The translations under genes were made by a program, and so were the position numbers. Positions 11,901 through 25,700 of a stretch of 64,000 nucleotides of DNA are shown one piece after another. Source of the stretch: Chondrosia reniformis. Taxonomy: Eukaryota; Porifera; Demospongiae; Chondrillida; Chondrillidae. The notes under the pieces are model-generated. The model did no database searches. It saw only the letters and a list, made by a program, of their open reading frames with translations, and was not told the origin of the DNA. The stretch's first letter is position 1. Every line of letters begins with the position of its first letter. The DNA lies in the NCBI GenBank assembly GCA_947172415.1, contig OX359192.1:4838501-4902500 (forward strand), given 5' to 3'.

Positions 11901-13285
11901 ATAAACATGTTTACTTACTGAAGTTTAGGCACAGTGTTGAGATTTCTTAAACTCCTAATTATAAAACTGCAACACAATACACTGCTGTAATAATGAATAA
12001 TGTGCCTTACAACAGTGACCTTAGCTAGATATATTTGAAATCACTGCTTAGCATCAATGAAGTCAACTAGACATATAAGGAGGCATAGGGTAGATGAGTC
12101 TCACAAGCAAGGATCAACCAAGTACAGAAAGAGAGACTATCTAGAGATATAAATGGGGTCACATAAGGTAAAAGTTCAAAGACATGGTCTTAGGAAGCTA
12201 AAACTATACTACTACCACTATATATGCCAGCATGACAGCCCTAAGAGTGGCATATGTATCAAATTTTTAAGCTTAAACCAGAAAAGGTAATGGACACAAA
12301 TCAAATCACTATTTGAAAGTGGCAATTTCCCAATTTCTTGCATAATAGGCAACTTCAAGGCTCACTAGCCTAATCAGGCTCAAAAACAGGCAGCTGGTGG
12401 TAATCAGTTGTGGAATACTCCATTAAACAGAAATTTCAGATGAACTATGAATGCTGAATGGATATGTTCCAATAGTTACTTAGCAAGCACTGTACTCACA
12501 CACACACAAACATTGTAACCTCATTACGTCAAAGAGTTTGTATAAACTCATGCATTCATATAAGCTGCATCCTACATACACTTTGCATTCTAATTTTTAC
12601 AACGTACACAACAAAATGATATGTGGTAACTTCCTAACTACCTCAGTGCACAGAACAATAACAACAAAGTTTCATTAAATATGCACTAGAAAGTTGTACC
12701 TAACAATAGGTACAGAATTCTATGACTGAACATTCATCATAATTCTATAGAAATGGTGGCAGGTAAGGAAGACAAAATACAAACACTACTTCTGTAAGTA
12801 GAACTGACTAATATTTTGGAAATCACAGGCACAACTATTTCCGAATATTAGTCATAAAATTGTCTCTAAGAAACACTAGTAAACAATAGTATCTTAAACG
12901 AATTTGTCCTGGCTTCTGCTGATACCATGGTCTTACTTACGTATCCACCCAAGAAGATAATCCATTCAATCTAATGCGTAGACCAAACTAGTCATTGACA
13001 CAGAAACACTACTCAAAAACTCACTTTCAAAGGCAGTCACTCAACAGTCATTCCTGCATACACGATTCTTTTCTCTAAGCCAAGCTGAGAACTTGATACC
13101 GATAACAATGTATCAAAATTTCAAACATGCTATCACTTTGACATACATGGCCACTTTAGGCCACTGGAATAGACACATTCGGGATAACGACCCGAAACGA
13201 AACGTGAGAATCAATTCATGGCTTTGCTGTTAACGAGAACATATATCACGCCATTTAACTTACCGCGTCTGTCTCTCTTTTCAGG
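2963..13285 (-). CDS. DBB-domain/ankyrin adaptor (BCAP/BANK1/Dof family)
   Basis: Five exons join in phase: 13285-13261, 6740-6688, 6085-5935, 5679-5245 and 3138-2963, giving 279 residues. Residues about 10-105 match the DBB (immunoglobulin-like) domain of PIK3AP1/BCAP, BANK1 and insect Dof/stumps. Visible landmarks are TGVTISPKEVPVEGGEKI, HTVSAIAP and VKVEVLYRLKRTTFVLYRD. A linker rich in S, E and K follows, then a helical stretch (FSQEYLTSLRDSLCKLRQ) and one ankyrin-like region at the C-terminus (TTFFHLMAEYGMVNITRRLV, LDNRGQLPEEVA). Known family members are cytosolic adaptors that couple receptors to PI3K or MAPK signalling. The model has no TIR domain and no obvious YxxM motif. The stop codon overlaps a good donor (GTAAGT), so further 3' exons are possible. 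Intron 1 is about 6.5 kb, very long for this window. Confidence 0.75.
3404..3853. mobile_element. MITE-like element, 14 bp inverted ends
   Basis: ACAGTGCAAGTTAC at 3404-3417 is matched perfectly in inverted orientation by GTAACTTGCACTGT at 3840-3853. There is no coding capacity inside. The same end sequence recurs near 22382, 41453, 41546 and 41653, so it marks a family. It lies in the last intron of the DBB gene. Confidence 0.5.
4768..4895 (+). repeat. Truncated copy of the ribozyme-bearing repeat
   Basis: This segment contains TACCATCTTCCTACATGCTA, the GAGCCTATAGGGGAACTAAA block and GATGAAGATACAGGAGTC. All three are shared with the longer copies at 51605-51870 and 59568-59825. It stops at the CATCTTCTTCTCC block, before the part that carries the hammerhead-like core. 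Confidence 0.6.
7217..7318 (+). repeat. Dispersed repeat, partner at 48284-48388
   Basis: The words GATGGCCAGTGATGCAACA, GAACAGCACATCT and GAAACAAG occur in the same order and spacing at 48284-48388. There they read GATGACCAGTATTGCAACA, GAATAGCACATCT and GAAACAAG. The copies are diverged and in direct orientation. No coding potential is visible. Confidence 0.5.
7450..7761 (+). CDS. Possible small nested gene, function unknown
   Basis: From ATG at 7450 the frame stays open to TAA at 7761 (103 residues). It can also be read as two exons: a donor after MELRIN (AATG|GTAAGT, about 7468) and an acceptor at CTTACCTACCAG about 90 bases later rejoin in phase to give DPDGEESQDKAAEVWEANK. The C-terminal half (KIGNFVALSGNKAAVDEFI) has the composition of a folded protein, and an AATAAA follows at about 7796. 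It lies in the first intron of the DBB gene on the opposite strand. I recognise no family. It could also be a piece of an inactive element. Confidence 0.4.
   Translation: MELRINGKLFYPCDNDVMSLSRCHCINGLLCLPYLPDPDGEESQDKAAEVWEANKVLIELRRKRPSLHHHYDHAKIGNFVALSGNKAAVDEFIHFHVKPDHYI
8009..8499. mobile_element. MITE with perfect 24 bp inverted ends
   Basis: The first 24 bases (8009-8032, containing CCGTAAATCAAGAAATTCAT) are repeated exactly in inverted orientation at 8476-8499. Both ends can be read as a TA dinucleotide flanking CCGTAAATC...GATTTACGG, which fits a TA target duplication as used by Tc1/mariner-type elements. The interior is about 440 bases with no transposase. Perfect ends suggest recent insertion. 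Confidence 0.65.
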
Positions 13286-13744
13286 CATCGTCACTCGACA
13301 GATGGTTCGATCCTTTAGTTGTCCTGTTTCTCCACAACGCAAACGATCAAACCATCAATAATCATCTACAACTGAGAGAACTCCCAGCAACTTTGACTTG
13401 TTTAAGTATCCGGCTATTCAAGCATGAAGGACGTGACGTTAAACAGCGCCTCTTTATATCAGACTCCAAGTGTATGACTTAACCCAAAAGTGAGGAAAGT
13501 TTACGAAAACCGTTCACTTCCGTAATCTAAAGCCATATCGTCTATATACACAAAATGTACACAGAAGGCGTGATCAGCTATTCATGTAAAAACCAGTAGT
13601 TGTAATGGATGAAGAATACTGTGCACTTCAGCGCATCCAAGCATGATAAAACAAAATATTTACAAACTTGTACTTTTATGAATTTATATTGATTTAATTA
13701 TTTATATGTCAATGAATTGGTACAGTTGGCAATAATTGAGTGTT

Positions 13745-16700
13745 TTACGATGCTTGAGCTTTGGAACTCTGCTTGTCTAATAGGTCCTCTCGCTCATGCT
13801 TCCGTGCTTCCTGCTTTAGGCTGATAAACTCCTTGGCCAACTCATCATTCCTCTGGGCTAAAACACTAATTATATCTTCACCATCAGGGGTTATCTTCAA
13901 TTTGTTTACAAGCTCCAACTGCAGACTGTGATTTTGACAAAGGTGGTTGCGTAATTGTAGAACAGTTAAACCTGAGAAATTAATTGCAGTTTAGATAACT
14001 GATCATATACAAAAGCAATCTTAAAAATACCTAAAGTTTGCCCCCCTGCAAAAAAGCCTTGTGTTTTGACCATAATCTGAAGCTCAAGTTTCTCAAAAGA
14101 CACTGCACTAGGTATAGTCCTGTAAAAATTGACGGATTCATTTTAAGTGACAGCAAGCAAGAATGTAGACAATATTTGATCCATATGTGGATGTATCCTT
14201 TGCTCATGAGAGAACTTTGAGACATTTCAAAAGTTACGTATAATCAAATAATTACATTTTTTAAGATTACACATTTGCAATCAAACCTTTGGAAGAGAAG
14301 AGATCTCATCTCATACTGATGCCCATATCTAGTAATATTAATAATACCCAAAGAACAACTAGACTTAATACAGGATAAGGCAGTTTGCATAATTCCTATA
14401 TCCATGTACTAGCAACTGTAATTTAGCTATTTTACAAAAGCACATCAGTTATTCAATTTAGTTCAGCATATGAGTCTGAATCCTTGTCGGTCAACTGAGA
14501 AAAGTTTAATGTAAAATATTAGCTTCTTAATAATTAGATGATAGGGATCTCCAGAGTCCAGTAGATACTGACTAAATTTAATATGGGATTCCTTATTTTA
14601 ACATTCTTCTTAAACAATTTTGATTGTTATTCAGTAAATATACGTATATGCTAGTGTTTTGAAGTAAGATTAGTAAAATAATAGTCCTCCTGATAACAAG
14701 TACCTACTTGGAAGATTCTGATGCACCTATTAACCAGTAGTAATTAAAGGTTAAAAATTTGGGAATGGGCTGATCCTCTGACCTCTTCCCAAACCCAATA
14801 ACTTGAATGAGGTGTAGTAATATAATTACTGCTTTATCAACTCACATTGTCATCATTGATTGAGTGAATACAAATTTGTCTTCAACTGCCTTACCATGAG
14901 CAGTCTTGTAGCGTCTATTAAGGCCATGAATCCCAGGACCAATCAAATAAATTTCCACAAAAGGTTTTTGGACTGTGCTACCCTGAATAGGTTTCAATCC
15001 ACTGACTGACAAAACTGAAAGTGAAAACTTAAAGATGGTTCATGCTTTCAGAGTAGTAACAGACAAGATTACCATGGACTGTCAGTCCCAGTTCCTGACT
15101 ACCAGGGTGGATCTTGGTCTCCAGTTCTATTGTAATTTCACCACAATTCTCCTTGCCTTCTGGACCAGCATCTAAGAAGAAGTTTGGGTGAATGATCCCT
15201 ACTCATGAGCCCCAGGTATATACGCCTCCCATTCCCTACTCACGAGCCCCAGGTATATATACGTACCTCCTATTTCAATCTTACCTTGTTCAGTCTCTCT
15301 TAGCACAAATTGTGCTATAAGAGTATTAGTGGTACTCTGGTACATAGAAAGTATCTTCTTTAGTGGAACAAGGCTCTGAGAAAGACCCTTTGATTTCAGT
15401 CTGACTTTCTCAAGCGACATAAAGAAATCCTACATATTGTATACAGAATTACTTCCATACAGAGGCAATTGTAACAATAACAAAAATAATAAAATTAGGA
15501 TTTCTTCTAACTGTGTCAAACTTACCTTTTGGACTGTTCATCCCTTGACGTTTTGAGCATCTAAAGACACAGTTGGTTGGTTTATCCAGGACATTTGGAC
15601 TCTGAACCTATATGGACACACCTACTGACCAACATCAGTCACTCAAGAAGACCCTCAGAGTCAAAACATCTGACAAAACTTTACCAAACTGCATCTTCAG
15701 ATGCTCCAAAGATAGCAAGAAAGTAGTGATAAAACAGCCAAAGTAATTCAATGTTAAATTAATTTTCTTATTGGCCGAGCATTGTACATTATCATGGAAC
15801 CCAGATATATCATCTTACATCATCTTGGTCACAAAAATTAATACATCCAGGTCATTAAAGTCGTATGTACTTTTATTTTGATTTCCTACACACCAGAAAT
15901 ATGTACTTATATTTGGCTTGTATGTATGTAAGTCAGAGGTTGGGCTCCTCCTTGACCTACCAGGCACTGTATGGATACTCTAACGCTATGAAGGATAAGG
16001 AACAGGGTGGACAATCTCAAAGGCTAAGAACTTTAGCCAAATACGAACTCACTGCACAACAAACTACAAGAATTCCTAATTTAACTAATACACAAGCACA
16101 CATAAATTACCTTGATAACCTCAAGAACCTGCTCCAGGTAGGCGCATTGTATCGGAGTGAAATTCTGTCCTCCAGCCAGTCCTAGCATCATAGAGTGATG
16201 GCCCTAAATCAACAGAATTACTCATTGGTAAGACATTCCACATTATAATCTCTAACTACCTACATCTGAATTAGGAGAGGCTTTTGGAAGAAGCACCTCT
16301 TGAAAAGCATCCACTAACACTAGCCAAAGTTCCTGAACATGAACAAAACAGTCACTTACAGCACTTCAAACACACACATACTGTGCTCTTACTTTGACCA
16401 ACTTCTCAAGCACTCTCTCATCACACACTTCCACCATTTTGGAACCTCTATAATGGAGTACAGCATATGTAAATACATTGCCAAGCCCATCTACATACAT
16501 ATACGAGAACATACCTCTGGGAGAGGTGAGTCATCATATCATTCATGATAAAACTGACGTCACGCTTTGTTAATTGCCCTTTAACCACACCCTTAACTCT
16601 GCATGCAACATTGAAAGAAGAAATAATACTGTTCTAAGCTTTTAGAACACAACAGCTTATAGTAGAATACATACTTAAATATCTCAGTTTTCATTGCCTT

Positions 16701-19700
16701 CACATCTAGCAAAATTGTTGGATATAAACTAGATAAACAAAACAGTACAACTATTGTAAAAAAAGTCCAAATTAAGAAATCACATATATGTAATGCTTTT
16801 TTCATGCATACCTTCTAGCTACAACCTGGCTCTGCACGGTTAACTGTTTAGCAAGATACTTTTGAACATCAGTCAAAACTTCACTGCACTCTTCACCTGC
16901 ATTCTGGCAAAGAATTACACCAAAGGGAATATTGCAGTTGTTTATTGTACTTCTTGCTTGTACTAATGTATTAAGTTAGAGTTACTTAATAACAGTTGTT
17001 TGGCATAATCAACTAAACTAACATTTAGCACACATTTACTGTTTAGGCATAAAATGCTGAAAGCACAGGCACTTCACGTCCTTGATGGTATACACAATAC
17101 CAGTTTCCTACAATGTACGTACCTACATACATACATACCATTTGCCTTCCCATAGCTTCAAATAGTTGTTGCAAGTTGAGCCTTGTGTGCTGAATATCAT
17201 TAAGTAACATGAAAAGCTACAAAATAGATGGGATAACTGATGGACAGATGGATGGTTGGATTAAAGAATGAATGGATGAATTGATGGATGGGTGGATTAG
17301 TTGGTGGGTGGATGGATGTGAAAGGACAGACTTACGCAAGGTGGATCACTCTGAAATTCCTGAATACACTCTGTTAAAAGTGCAATATAATGGGTAAGCA
17401 CTTTCTGAATAACCAGTGCTAGTCTGTGAAAGTAGCGATAATGAAGTTCCACATTGCCACAAGATAACTTATCTAGCTTTTTGTTACCCTAAAGAAAGTT
17501 TACATAGGAATCAAAACAATGACAAATACTTATAACTATTTACTATATGTAGTATGATAAAGAGGACTATTGTAATTACAATCTCTATAATCAAGTACTA
17601 TAGGACCAGTGAAGAAAAGAATAAAATATTGTGTCTTTGTGATATACAGTGTATGCTCATACAAATCTCTTTAGAATAATTGATAATAAAAATAAAAATT
17701 GAAGAGATATCTAAAACACAAACATGTATTCCTTCTCAAACATTATGAAAGAAAGGGAAACATGAAAGAATTAACGGCTGGGAATTTAAAACCCAGGATA
17801 GCTGGATATAGCAATCATTGCTCTGCCATTGAGCTACAATTGCTACAGCAATGCTCCATTCATGTTCCCCTCTTGTACTACCTATGGATTTATCTCCAAT
17901 TGCACTAACTAGTGATGGGTTTTGTTATTATCAGGGCAAGCTGATAATCAAAGACCTAGCCCATTTTTGCGGAAAGCAAGTGACTATTAACCACTATCAA
18001 CTCCTATATACATGCATGTCTATAATTTTGAATTGCACCTCAGATAAAACTTGTGGATTTGACTACAAAGGTAAATGTACATCAAAGGAAAGGCTTACCT
18101 CATGAAGAAGATAAAATATGTCAAAAACCGAAGATGACAAAGGTTTATTTTCCAAAGAGGCAAACTAAATACAGAAGAATACTTGTACAGTTAGTCTTGA
18201 ATTGATTTACATCATGCAAATGCTATCATTTACTTGACCAGCCTTGTCATTTGCTACAGCCTTTGTAGCAAAGTCAAGGGCCTTCTCTTCAAATGATTTA
18301 ATCCATTTCTGCACAAAAAACTCAAACCAAACTGGATACTCAATGTCTGAAGATGTTTTCAATCCTTGCTTCTTTATGTAATCATTGTGTACCTGGTTCA
18401 GCTATTATTAGGAACAAATTTAAAAGATTTATGAATACACTCATTATTTAAAGTCAACACTAGGCCAAATATACTTAATAAACATGCATATATACAGACT
18501 AGAAGCTTTCAGTATCTACGTTCTCATGTTTGAATAATTGAGTAGTATTGTCAGCATGTGTACTCACAAATAACAATAGGTTGATGTACTCAGAAGGAGG
18601 GAAGGTTTCATCATCCCTTTGTTTCATCAGCATTTCATGCAACCTTTCACCAAGAATATGCCATAACTCTATTGCAGTCAAATCACTCAAACTGAATTTA
18701 CAGTATTTGGCCACACATGGTTCATAGTCGTTTCTATCTTCCAGGATTGCGGCTACTAGAAGTTGCATGAGCCCAAGAAAGAATTCTCTTGGATTGGCTG
18801 TTTTCTCAGAGCCGGCCGGATACTTCGTAGCTGTGGCAGCCAAGCATTCTTGCATTAGAATTTCAAAGGTGACTTTACCACATTGCTAATATAGCGGTAA
18901 GAAAAAAGGGAAAAAAGATGACCCCGACGTGATTCGAACACGCAACCTTCTGATCTGGAGTCAGACGCGCTACCGTTGCGCCACGGAGTCACCGTTACCT
19001 AGCGTATAACTATCGCATATAAAAGCTGACCAACCTTCATACTGTCTTCGACTATGTCCGAAGCATTTGTTTGCGATTCATCAAGCGCCTGAAATAGAAG
19101 AAAAGGCATTATCGGCTCTTCCATGTATCGTCCTTTTTACTTACCTCTGTCTGGCATTCCACAATTAACTCCACTAAATTGATAGCATATGAAAATTCTT
19201 CCAATTTATCCATATCATCAGCTGGAAACACCTCCTAAACCAAAAGCAGCTACATCATTGATTGCTTCAAATCAAATGGAATATAAAGTGTACACATGAA
19301 CATATATGTTCATTAGCCTTATACTGATATCAACCATGTCTCTAGGAAATTGTGTGTTAGGTTAATCATGTGCAACAGATATGGATCAATAGGTCCTAAA
19401 TTGGCAATGACATGAAGGTTAACTACAATTGGTACTGTTGAGACTCAAAAACTACCTTAGCCTTGTGTATGGTAACTCACTCTATATGACTGAAGATCTA
19501 TTCTAAGAGAGTTAAGCAGCTGTTGTAAAATTGATGCCAATCTGCCATGTTTCTAAAAATCCATACATCAAACATTTTGATGAAATTTCTCCATCAAGGG
19601 CCTACCCTTAATGACATACCTTTCCTTTGTATCTCAAGCCTCTACTAGTACCGCTATCTAGGAATGTCAGCTTTTGGCACTGCTCATCGCGATCAACTAC

Positions 19701-22700
19701 CTCCTCCTTAATTTCTCTTAGAAGGATACACATGATCTCCAGAGCTTGGGGTAAAATGTATCGCTGTGAAAGGCACTTGAAGTGGCTAAAACAAATTTAA
19801 CTTTATAGTATACCTTAAAGGGATAGTGCATCATATTTATGATTTCAAGAAAAGGTAAAAGGTCCTTACGCGATTGCCATTGTCAGAGGATCAATACTGA
19901 ATCTCTTAGAAAAGTCATTTGCCAACTGTTGGTAAGCAGGTGGTAATAGCATTTCAAAGGGTTCCTCACCATGCTAGAATATCCAAAGCACTGACATGTC
20001 ATGATGAGGGCTAAAGTATGTTGAAATTGGCTGAAAATACTCACAGATATGTCTGCTTTAACAAGAGGGAGCTCCTGAGTCAAATGAGCATGATTAAACA
20101 GTTTCTATACAGGTAACAAAATAGAAAGAGACAATCACATGACTGTACATGGCTTTAGTAATTCATATTATAATGAAAGTAATACATTTGAACAAGTATA
20201 ATGGCAACTACATTCTGCATAATAACAGCCACTTTTAAAAGTTGTTTTAATAAAAAAAACATCATGAGACTTTTAAGTTCTTCCACCATCAACAATTCAA
20301 ATGTCAACATTAAAACATATACTATAACAAGAAATCAAGTCTTATAGAAAGCTTACTGAATGAAAATACATGTATAACTCATGATAAGGAATGGTAGTTC
20401 CTTTGTTCTCTTCTTGGATGTAGATCACAAGACGAATAGAGCCAGACACAATGCTCTGGTTAGTTCTCTTATCTGGAAGGACACAAAATGGATCACTTTA
20501 CATCTGTAAAAACTTAGAAATCAATGCACTGTCAACAAACCTGGAGTATACATATATATATGAGGTACTGCATGCAGTTGATGGTGGCATTAAGGCCAGA
20601 TCATCCAGCCTCTCTACTAAAAGCAGCATATATGGATTCTATTCTTGTTAGCTTACTATTATTATATATGCACAGATAATACATAGATATAATACAGACA
20701 CACAATGATACACACAGAGATACAACTATACACACAGAGATACAACTATACACACAGAGATACAACTATACACACAGAGATACAACTATACACACAGAGA
20801 TACAACTATACACACAGAGATACAACTATACACACAGAGATACAACTATACACACAGAGATACAAATATACATAGAGAGATACAAATATACATAGAGAGA
20901 TACAAATATACACACAGAGATAAAAAGATACATCTTCTCATTTAGGTGGCTCACCTAATTTGTGCCAAAGGTCTGTTGCTTCACCAAGGTTTCTGACCTC
21001 TATAATCTTCTCCCCTAGAAACTGATCACTTTCTTTAGTGAGTTTCTGAGAAATTTTGGCAACAGTATTATCGGATTCATTCCTGAAGTAATGAAAAGAT
21101 ACAAGTCAGTAAAGAAAGTGTGTGTTACAATCTAGGCTTACCAAACTCTGACTTTAATTCGATCCATCGCATTGTCACAATCACTGAATAATACAAAGGT
21201 AGTACCATCATAGGCTAACATTGATAAGACTGCCGACTACAAATATTTGGCAATATTTAGAATAGCTACATATATTATTTATAATGGTGAGTAAAGTACT
21301 GTATCTAATTATTATTATTATAATTTGTAATTTCTGTTTTAATTGCATGTAAATTACTGTATTTATGTATAATAGTCGTCACAATAATTGCACTTGCTTG
21401 ATTATATGTTTTCAGCTAAGGTGCAATGTATGTGCAAATTAACCTGTTAGGTACGTACAGTGCATTTGCATTTTTACTTTTAGTTTTAATCATCACTGAT
21501 AATATTTTTCATTTAGTAACTGAAGTATATTAAGTGGTTACAGTGATCAGAGCCCAGGCTTTGAACCTTAGACATTGTTTTGCCCTCCTCACTATGGGCA
21601 CTCAGTGTCACTTACACTGTAGACACCATCCTCCATATTATAAAACCACATGTATCCCAGCTATTTATTTATATATTCTTACAATGAAAACTCTTCATGC
21701 CAAGCAGGATTGGTTCGCTCTCTAAAGGCTTTAGTCCTCCTTCTCTGGTTACCAATGCTCACCGATACATAGATAGAATTTGAAACTAAACAAATAATTC
21801 AACATAATACCAGGCAATCATATTGCTAAAGAAACTTTTACCATCTTCTCTGACTGCCAGTTTTTCAGCTTGTATAACTTGCACTTTGATAACAGCTTTA
21901 AAATGAAGCAAGAATTGCAAGACTTCATCTTTGGCCTTCTCAAGCAGCTGCTCATGCTCGGCCTCCAGAGCTCCAAAGCATTCCCTGGTAACAAGGAAAT
22001 GTATATCCACTAGTGCAGCCATACCACTTAACAACCAGGCAGGGAAGTATCACCATCTTGCTCACCCTAAAAGTTGAAGTTGATCTTTCTTGTTGATCAA
22101 GATCTGTCTGTCCATACGACTGATCACATGGTTTCTCAAAAATTTGTCATCTAGGGCAGCTGCACCAAATTTCTTCATTTCAGTTCTTCTAGCAGCATCT
22201 GCCAGTGGGTAAGGTAAGTGTGACTTAAAGGGGCTTGTTTGATGCACAGGTCTTGCTCAAATGGTCAACAAAAATGACAATAAGTAAATAGTAGGGAAAA
22301 AGCTTTCAACTTAAACTGCTTGAATTTTTATACTTTTAATATATACTTTACTGCTTCCCTATTTGGATAATGTGTTTATATACAGTACAAGTTACAATAT
22401 ACCAAGGTAATCTGTTATATTATAAACACAAGTGTGTATGACATAACCGCACTTTGTAATATTGTTATATAAATGAAAATGATTTGAAAAAGAACTTACG
22501 GATTGAGCAATCAGCATTGACTAAAGTAGCACACCTCTCATGGCATTTCAAACCACACTCTACAATAAAGGGAATAGAAAACAGATGTTAAACCAATAGT
22601 TCAATCATAAGATCTCATTGCATATTAATTCCTTAAAAGAAAACTAGCCAAAATATTGAACAGATGTCATGTCACAACCCCCAAACATTCTGACCCAATC

Positions 22701-25700
22701 CATGGCCCTCATCAGCTAAATAAAGTTTACAAAACTGGCAAGATGACCCTTTATACACATAAAAGATCCAAATTGTGACAGAAAGAATGGGGGAGATTAT
22801 TTGACAAAAACATTTGTCCAAGATCTTGGCTAGTCTAGTTTCCAAAGTGACAATGCAAGATCTCATCCATGCAGACATATTTGAACTAATTGTCTGAGAA
22901 TTCATGTACACATGCACTACAATGAAATTGCCATACTTTTGCACTTATATCCTTGTCTGGCTATCCCCAATAAGATAGAGTTGCATTCAGCACAAGATGT
23001 AGGCTTGTGGGCAGACCATACTTCAAAGGAATGTTGGTCCTCATCTGAAAGAGAAAGTAAATGGTAAGTGGTGCCTTACAGAGTGTTGCTAATGACATTT
23101 AACAAATGCTGCTCTATGTAAAACCATTTTTATGTTTCCTATTCCATTCTATTACACGGTTAAAGATGCCATTAGGAAAACTGCGGACATTAGGAGGAAA
23201 CAAAACAATGTCTCTTGTTGTGTTGTTGTTACAATTGCTTCTTGTTACAATTAAAGGTCAGCAAACTAGCAGGTACAGTATATTAGGTATAGTGTTACAT
23301 GAGTAAAGTGGACCAGATCATAGACACAGGTAGACAAAATATGCAACTAAGCAAATACAAATTTCTTTTCAAAATAAAAATTAAAAAGTGAACAAATTAA
23401 AAATAACATAAGCCAGCAGAAGAAATGTATCGATTGTACTACGATGGAAAGCATTAGTATTCTAGCTACATGTACAAGAAACATTGCTTGTCTAATACCA
23501 AAGGACGGTTTCTTTAACAAGTTAATAAGTAGATAAGGCAACAATTGACCCACTTCCATGTCACTACATACGTAAATATACTAACACTTTAGCTAAGTGT
23601 ACCTGTTGAAGGAGGATAAATAAGTGCTTGTATTCCTTTACGATAAACTGTGTGAACCAGGTCATCATCAAATCCATGAGTAGTGGCAAATGGTCTGGAA
23701 AATGTCCTTCTTACGCTTTTCTAAACACAATTCAAGCATCATGCCACTATACATTTAGTTACTTAATACTTGAAAACTTACTTTCCCCATTGTATATTTC
23801 CTAGATGGTGTTATTACTTGAGGTTCAGATTCAAAGTCAAACAAGTCTTTTCCTAGCCTATAAATAAATCCATTTGAGAGTAAACTCAAGAGAAGGTTTT
23901 TACCTAAAACATGTACAGTGCATAATTAAATAAAAGGCCTAACAGTTATTCAGTACTCTAAAGTTTACTCAGTAGAAGAAATGTACAACAATAAAAAATG
24001 AAACTGACTGTCTTAAAACTGATGGAGAAGAAGGTAAACGTTGAAGTGAGGTAATTTTCTCAGGTTTCTTTGATGGTTCTCTTTCCACAGACTTTTCCTT
24101 TTCTTCCTTCTCTCTAGTCTTCCAGGTATCTTCTTCAAATGTTAATGGTGACTGCCTTTCGAGTGAATTGCTTTTCCTTTCCATCACAGTAGTCTGCTGG
24201 ATACTGTCCTCAAAGGTCACTGATCGTTGGCTTTCCAGTGACTTGCCCTTTGCTTCCTTCTCTGTATTCTCAGCAGTTTCATCCTCTTGAACAACACCAA
24301 AAGACACAATGTCTTCACTGACTGTTGTTTCTCCTTCTTCTGGAGAAGATTCCACAGACTGAAATAGATTTGCAAAGCTTTCCTGATTCTCTGTTTCAGT
24401 GCTGTGATGTGAGCTATTTACCATCCCAGAAGACAGGTCACTCTGAGGTAAGGGTGATTCCTCCCTTGCAGAGTCTGAGATAATAACCACATCTTCAGGG
24501 ATTTCCCTATCAGCTTCCTTGTCATTGGTAATAACAGGTACCTCTGTAAAAATACATACAGTATGGTACGTATATGCAATCTCTAGGAATAGAAAATGGG
24601 TAAATTCAACTTTAGTTGGCCTCTGGTTTCGCAAAAACTGGAATATAATATTTTTCCTTTAATGTTGATATTTTCATTCAAAACAAATGAAATAATTTTC
24701 AAGTAAACTAAGACAACTTACCTATTACACCTTCCTTGATTTTATCATATTGTTCGTCTATCTTTTGCACCTAAACATCAGAGTACATAAAGTAAATTGG
24801 GTAACTGTCATATACTGCAAAATAATATGGTTTCTGTACTTCTTCCTCTAAAACAACCAGCTTGCTTTCCATTACAGCCCTTTCTTCCTCAGTTAAACCT
24901 GGAAATAAAAAATATACTACCGTCACTAAAATAGAGGGCATGAGTTACTCAAAGAGTTCTTAAAGATATTTATATGGGACACATGAGGAATGGAGCATTT
25001 CAATCTACATTTTTAATATTATTTTAGAACTAAATGAGCACATTGTATATGTCAGAGCATTATTTCAAAGTAGGAAAGTCTAACTACACAAAACATTGTT
25101 CGCCTAGACTCTGTGGTTGACACTAAATATGTCATACTTAACAATTAAGGAAGACATGTGTGGAAAATATTTTGTAAATTTCAATCTCGTGCATGGAATA
25201 CAGGAAGTACTTACCACTATACAGCCGTTCAAAATGCTATTAATAGAACAATATGTTAAACATCAAAATTAACCTTTCCTACATCAATACTAGTTGCATA
25301 AAGACAGCACAATGATTGAAATACCTATGTACGTATAACCATCTTACACATCTGGCCCCAAGTATACATTAAGTAATACTGTGAAGAGAGTACAACTAGC
25401 CTTCAGGAAAGTCAAATCTAAGATCCATTAAAATGCGATATTCCTTTGATGGACTGTTGCTGCCCTTCTCTGTCAAGTCATGCCAGTCTCCATCACCTTG
25501 CTAGATCAAGCAAAGAAATTATTAAACACGTTTCTGCCACACACTGTTAGTGTAGTAGCACTATCTATTAAATATGATAATACACCATTGCAAAGTAGGC
25601 GCCATCATGTACAGGCTTGCTAAGTACAGGAGTTTGGCATACCAGAGAGGTATACGGAACAAATTTCAATGGCAAAGCTAGAGAGGCTATCGTCTGGTCC

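Larger units (their letters stand above)
6741..13260 (-). other. Long first intron of the DBB gene
   Basis: The donor at 13260 follows the 25-base first exon and the acceptor lies before 6740; both phases agree. At about 6.5 kb it is several times longer than most introns here. It holds a possible small gene on the other strand (7450-7761), a MITE with perfect ends (8009-8499) and a dispersed repeat (7217-7318). Many TACGTACGTA-type palindromes are also present (for example near 9133 and 10168). From 10400 to 13200 I see only AT-rich non-coding sequence. An enhancer role is possible, but nothing in the sequence shows it. Confidence 0.55.

Noticed and set aside
20709..20928. Regular direct repeats that could suggest a CRISPR array
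   Set aside because: The units are contiguous with no unique spacers, and the genome is eukaryotic; it is a minisatellite.
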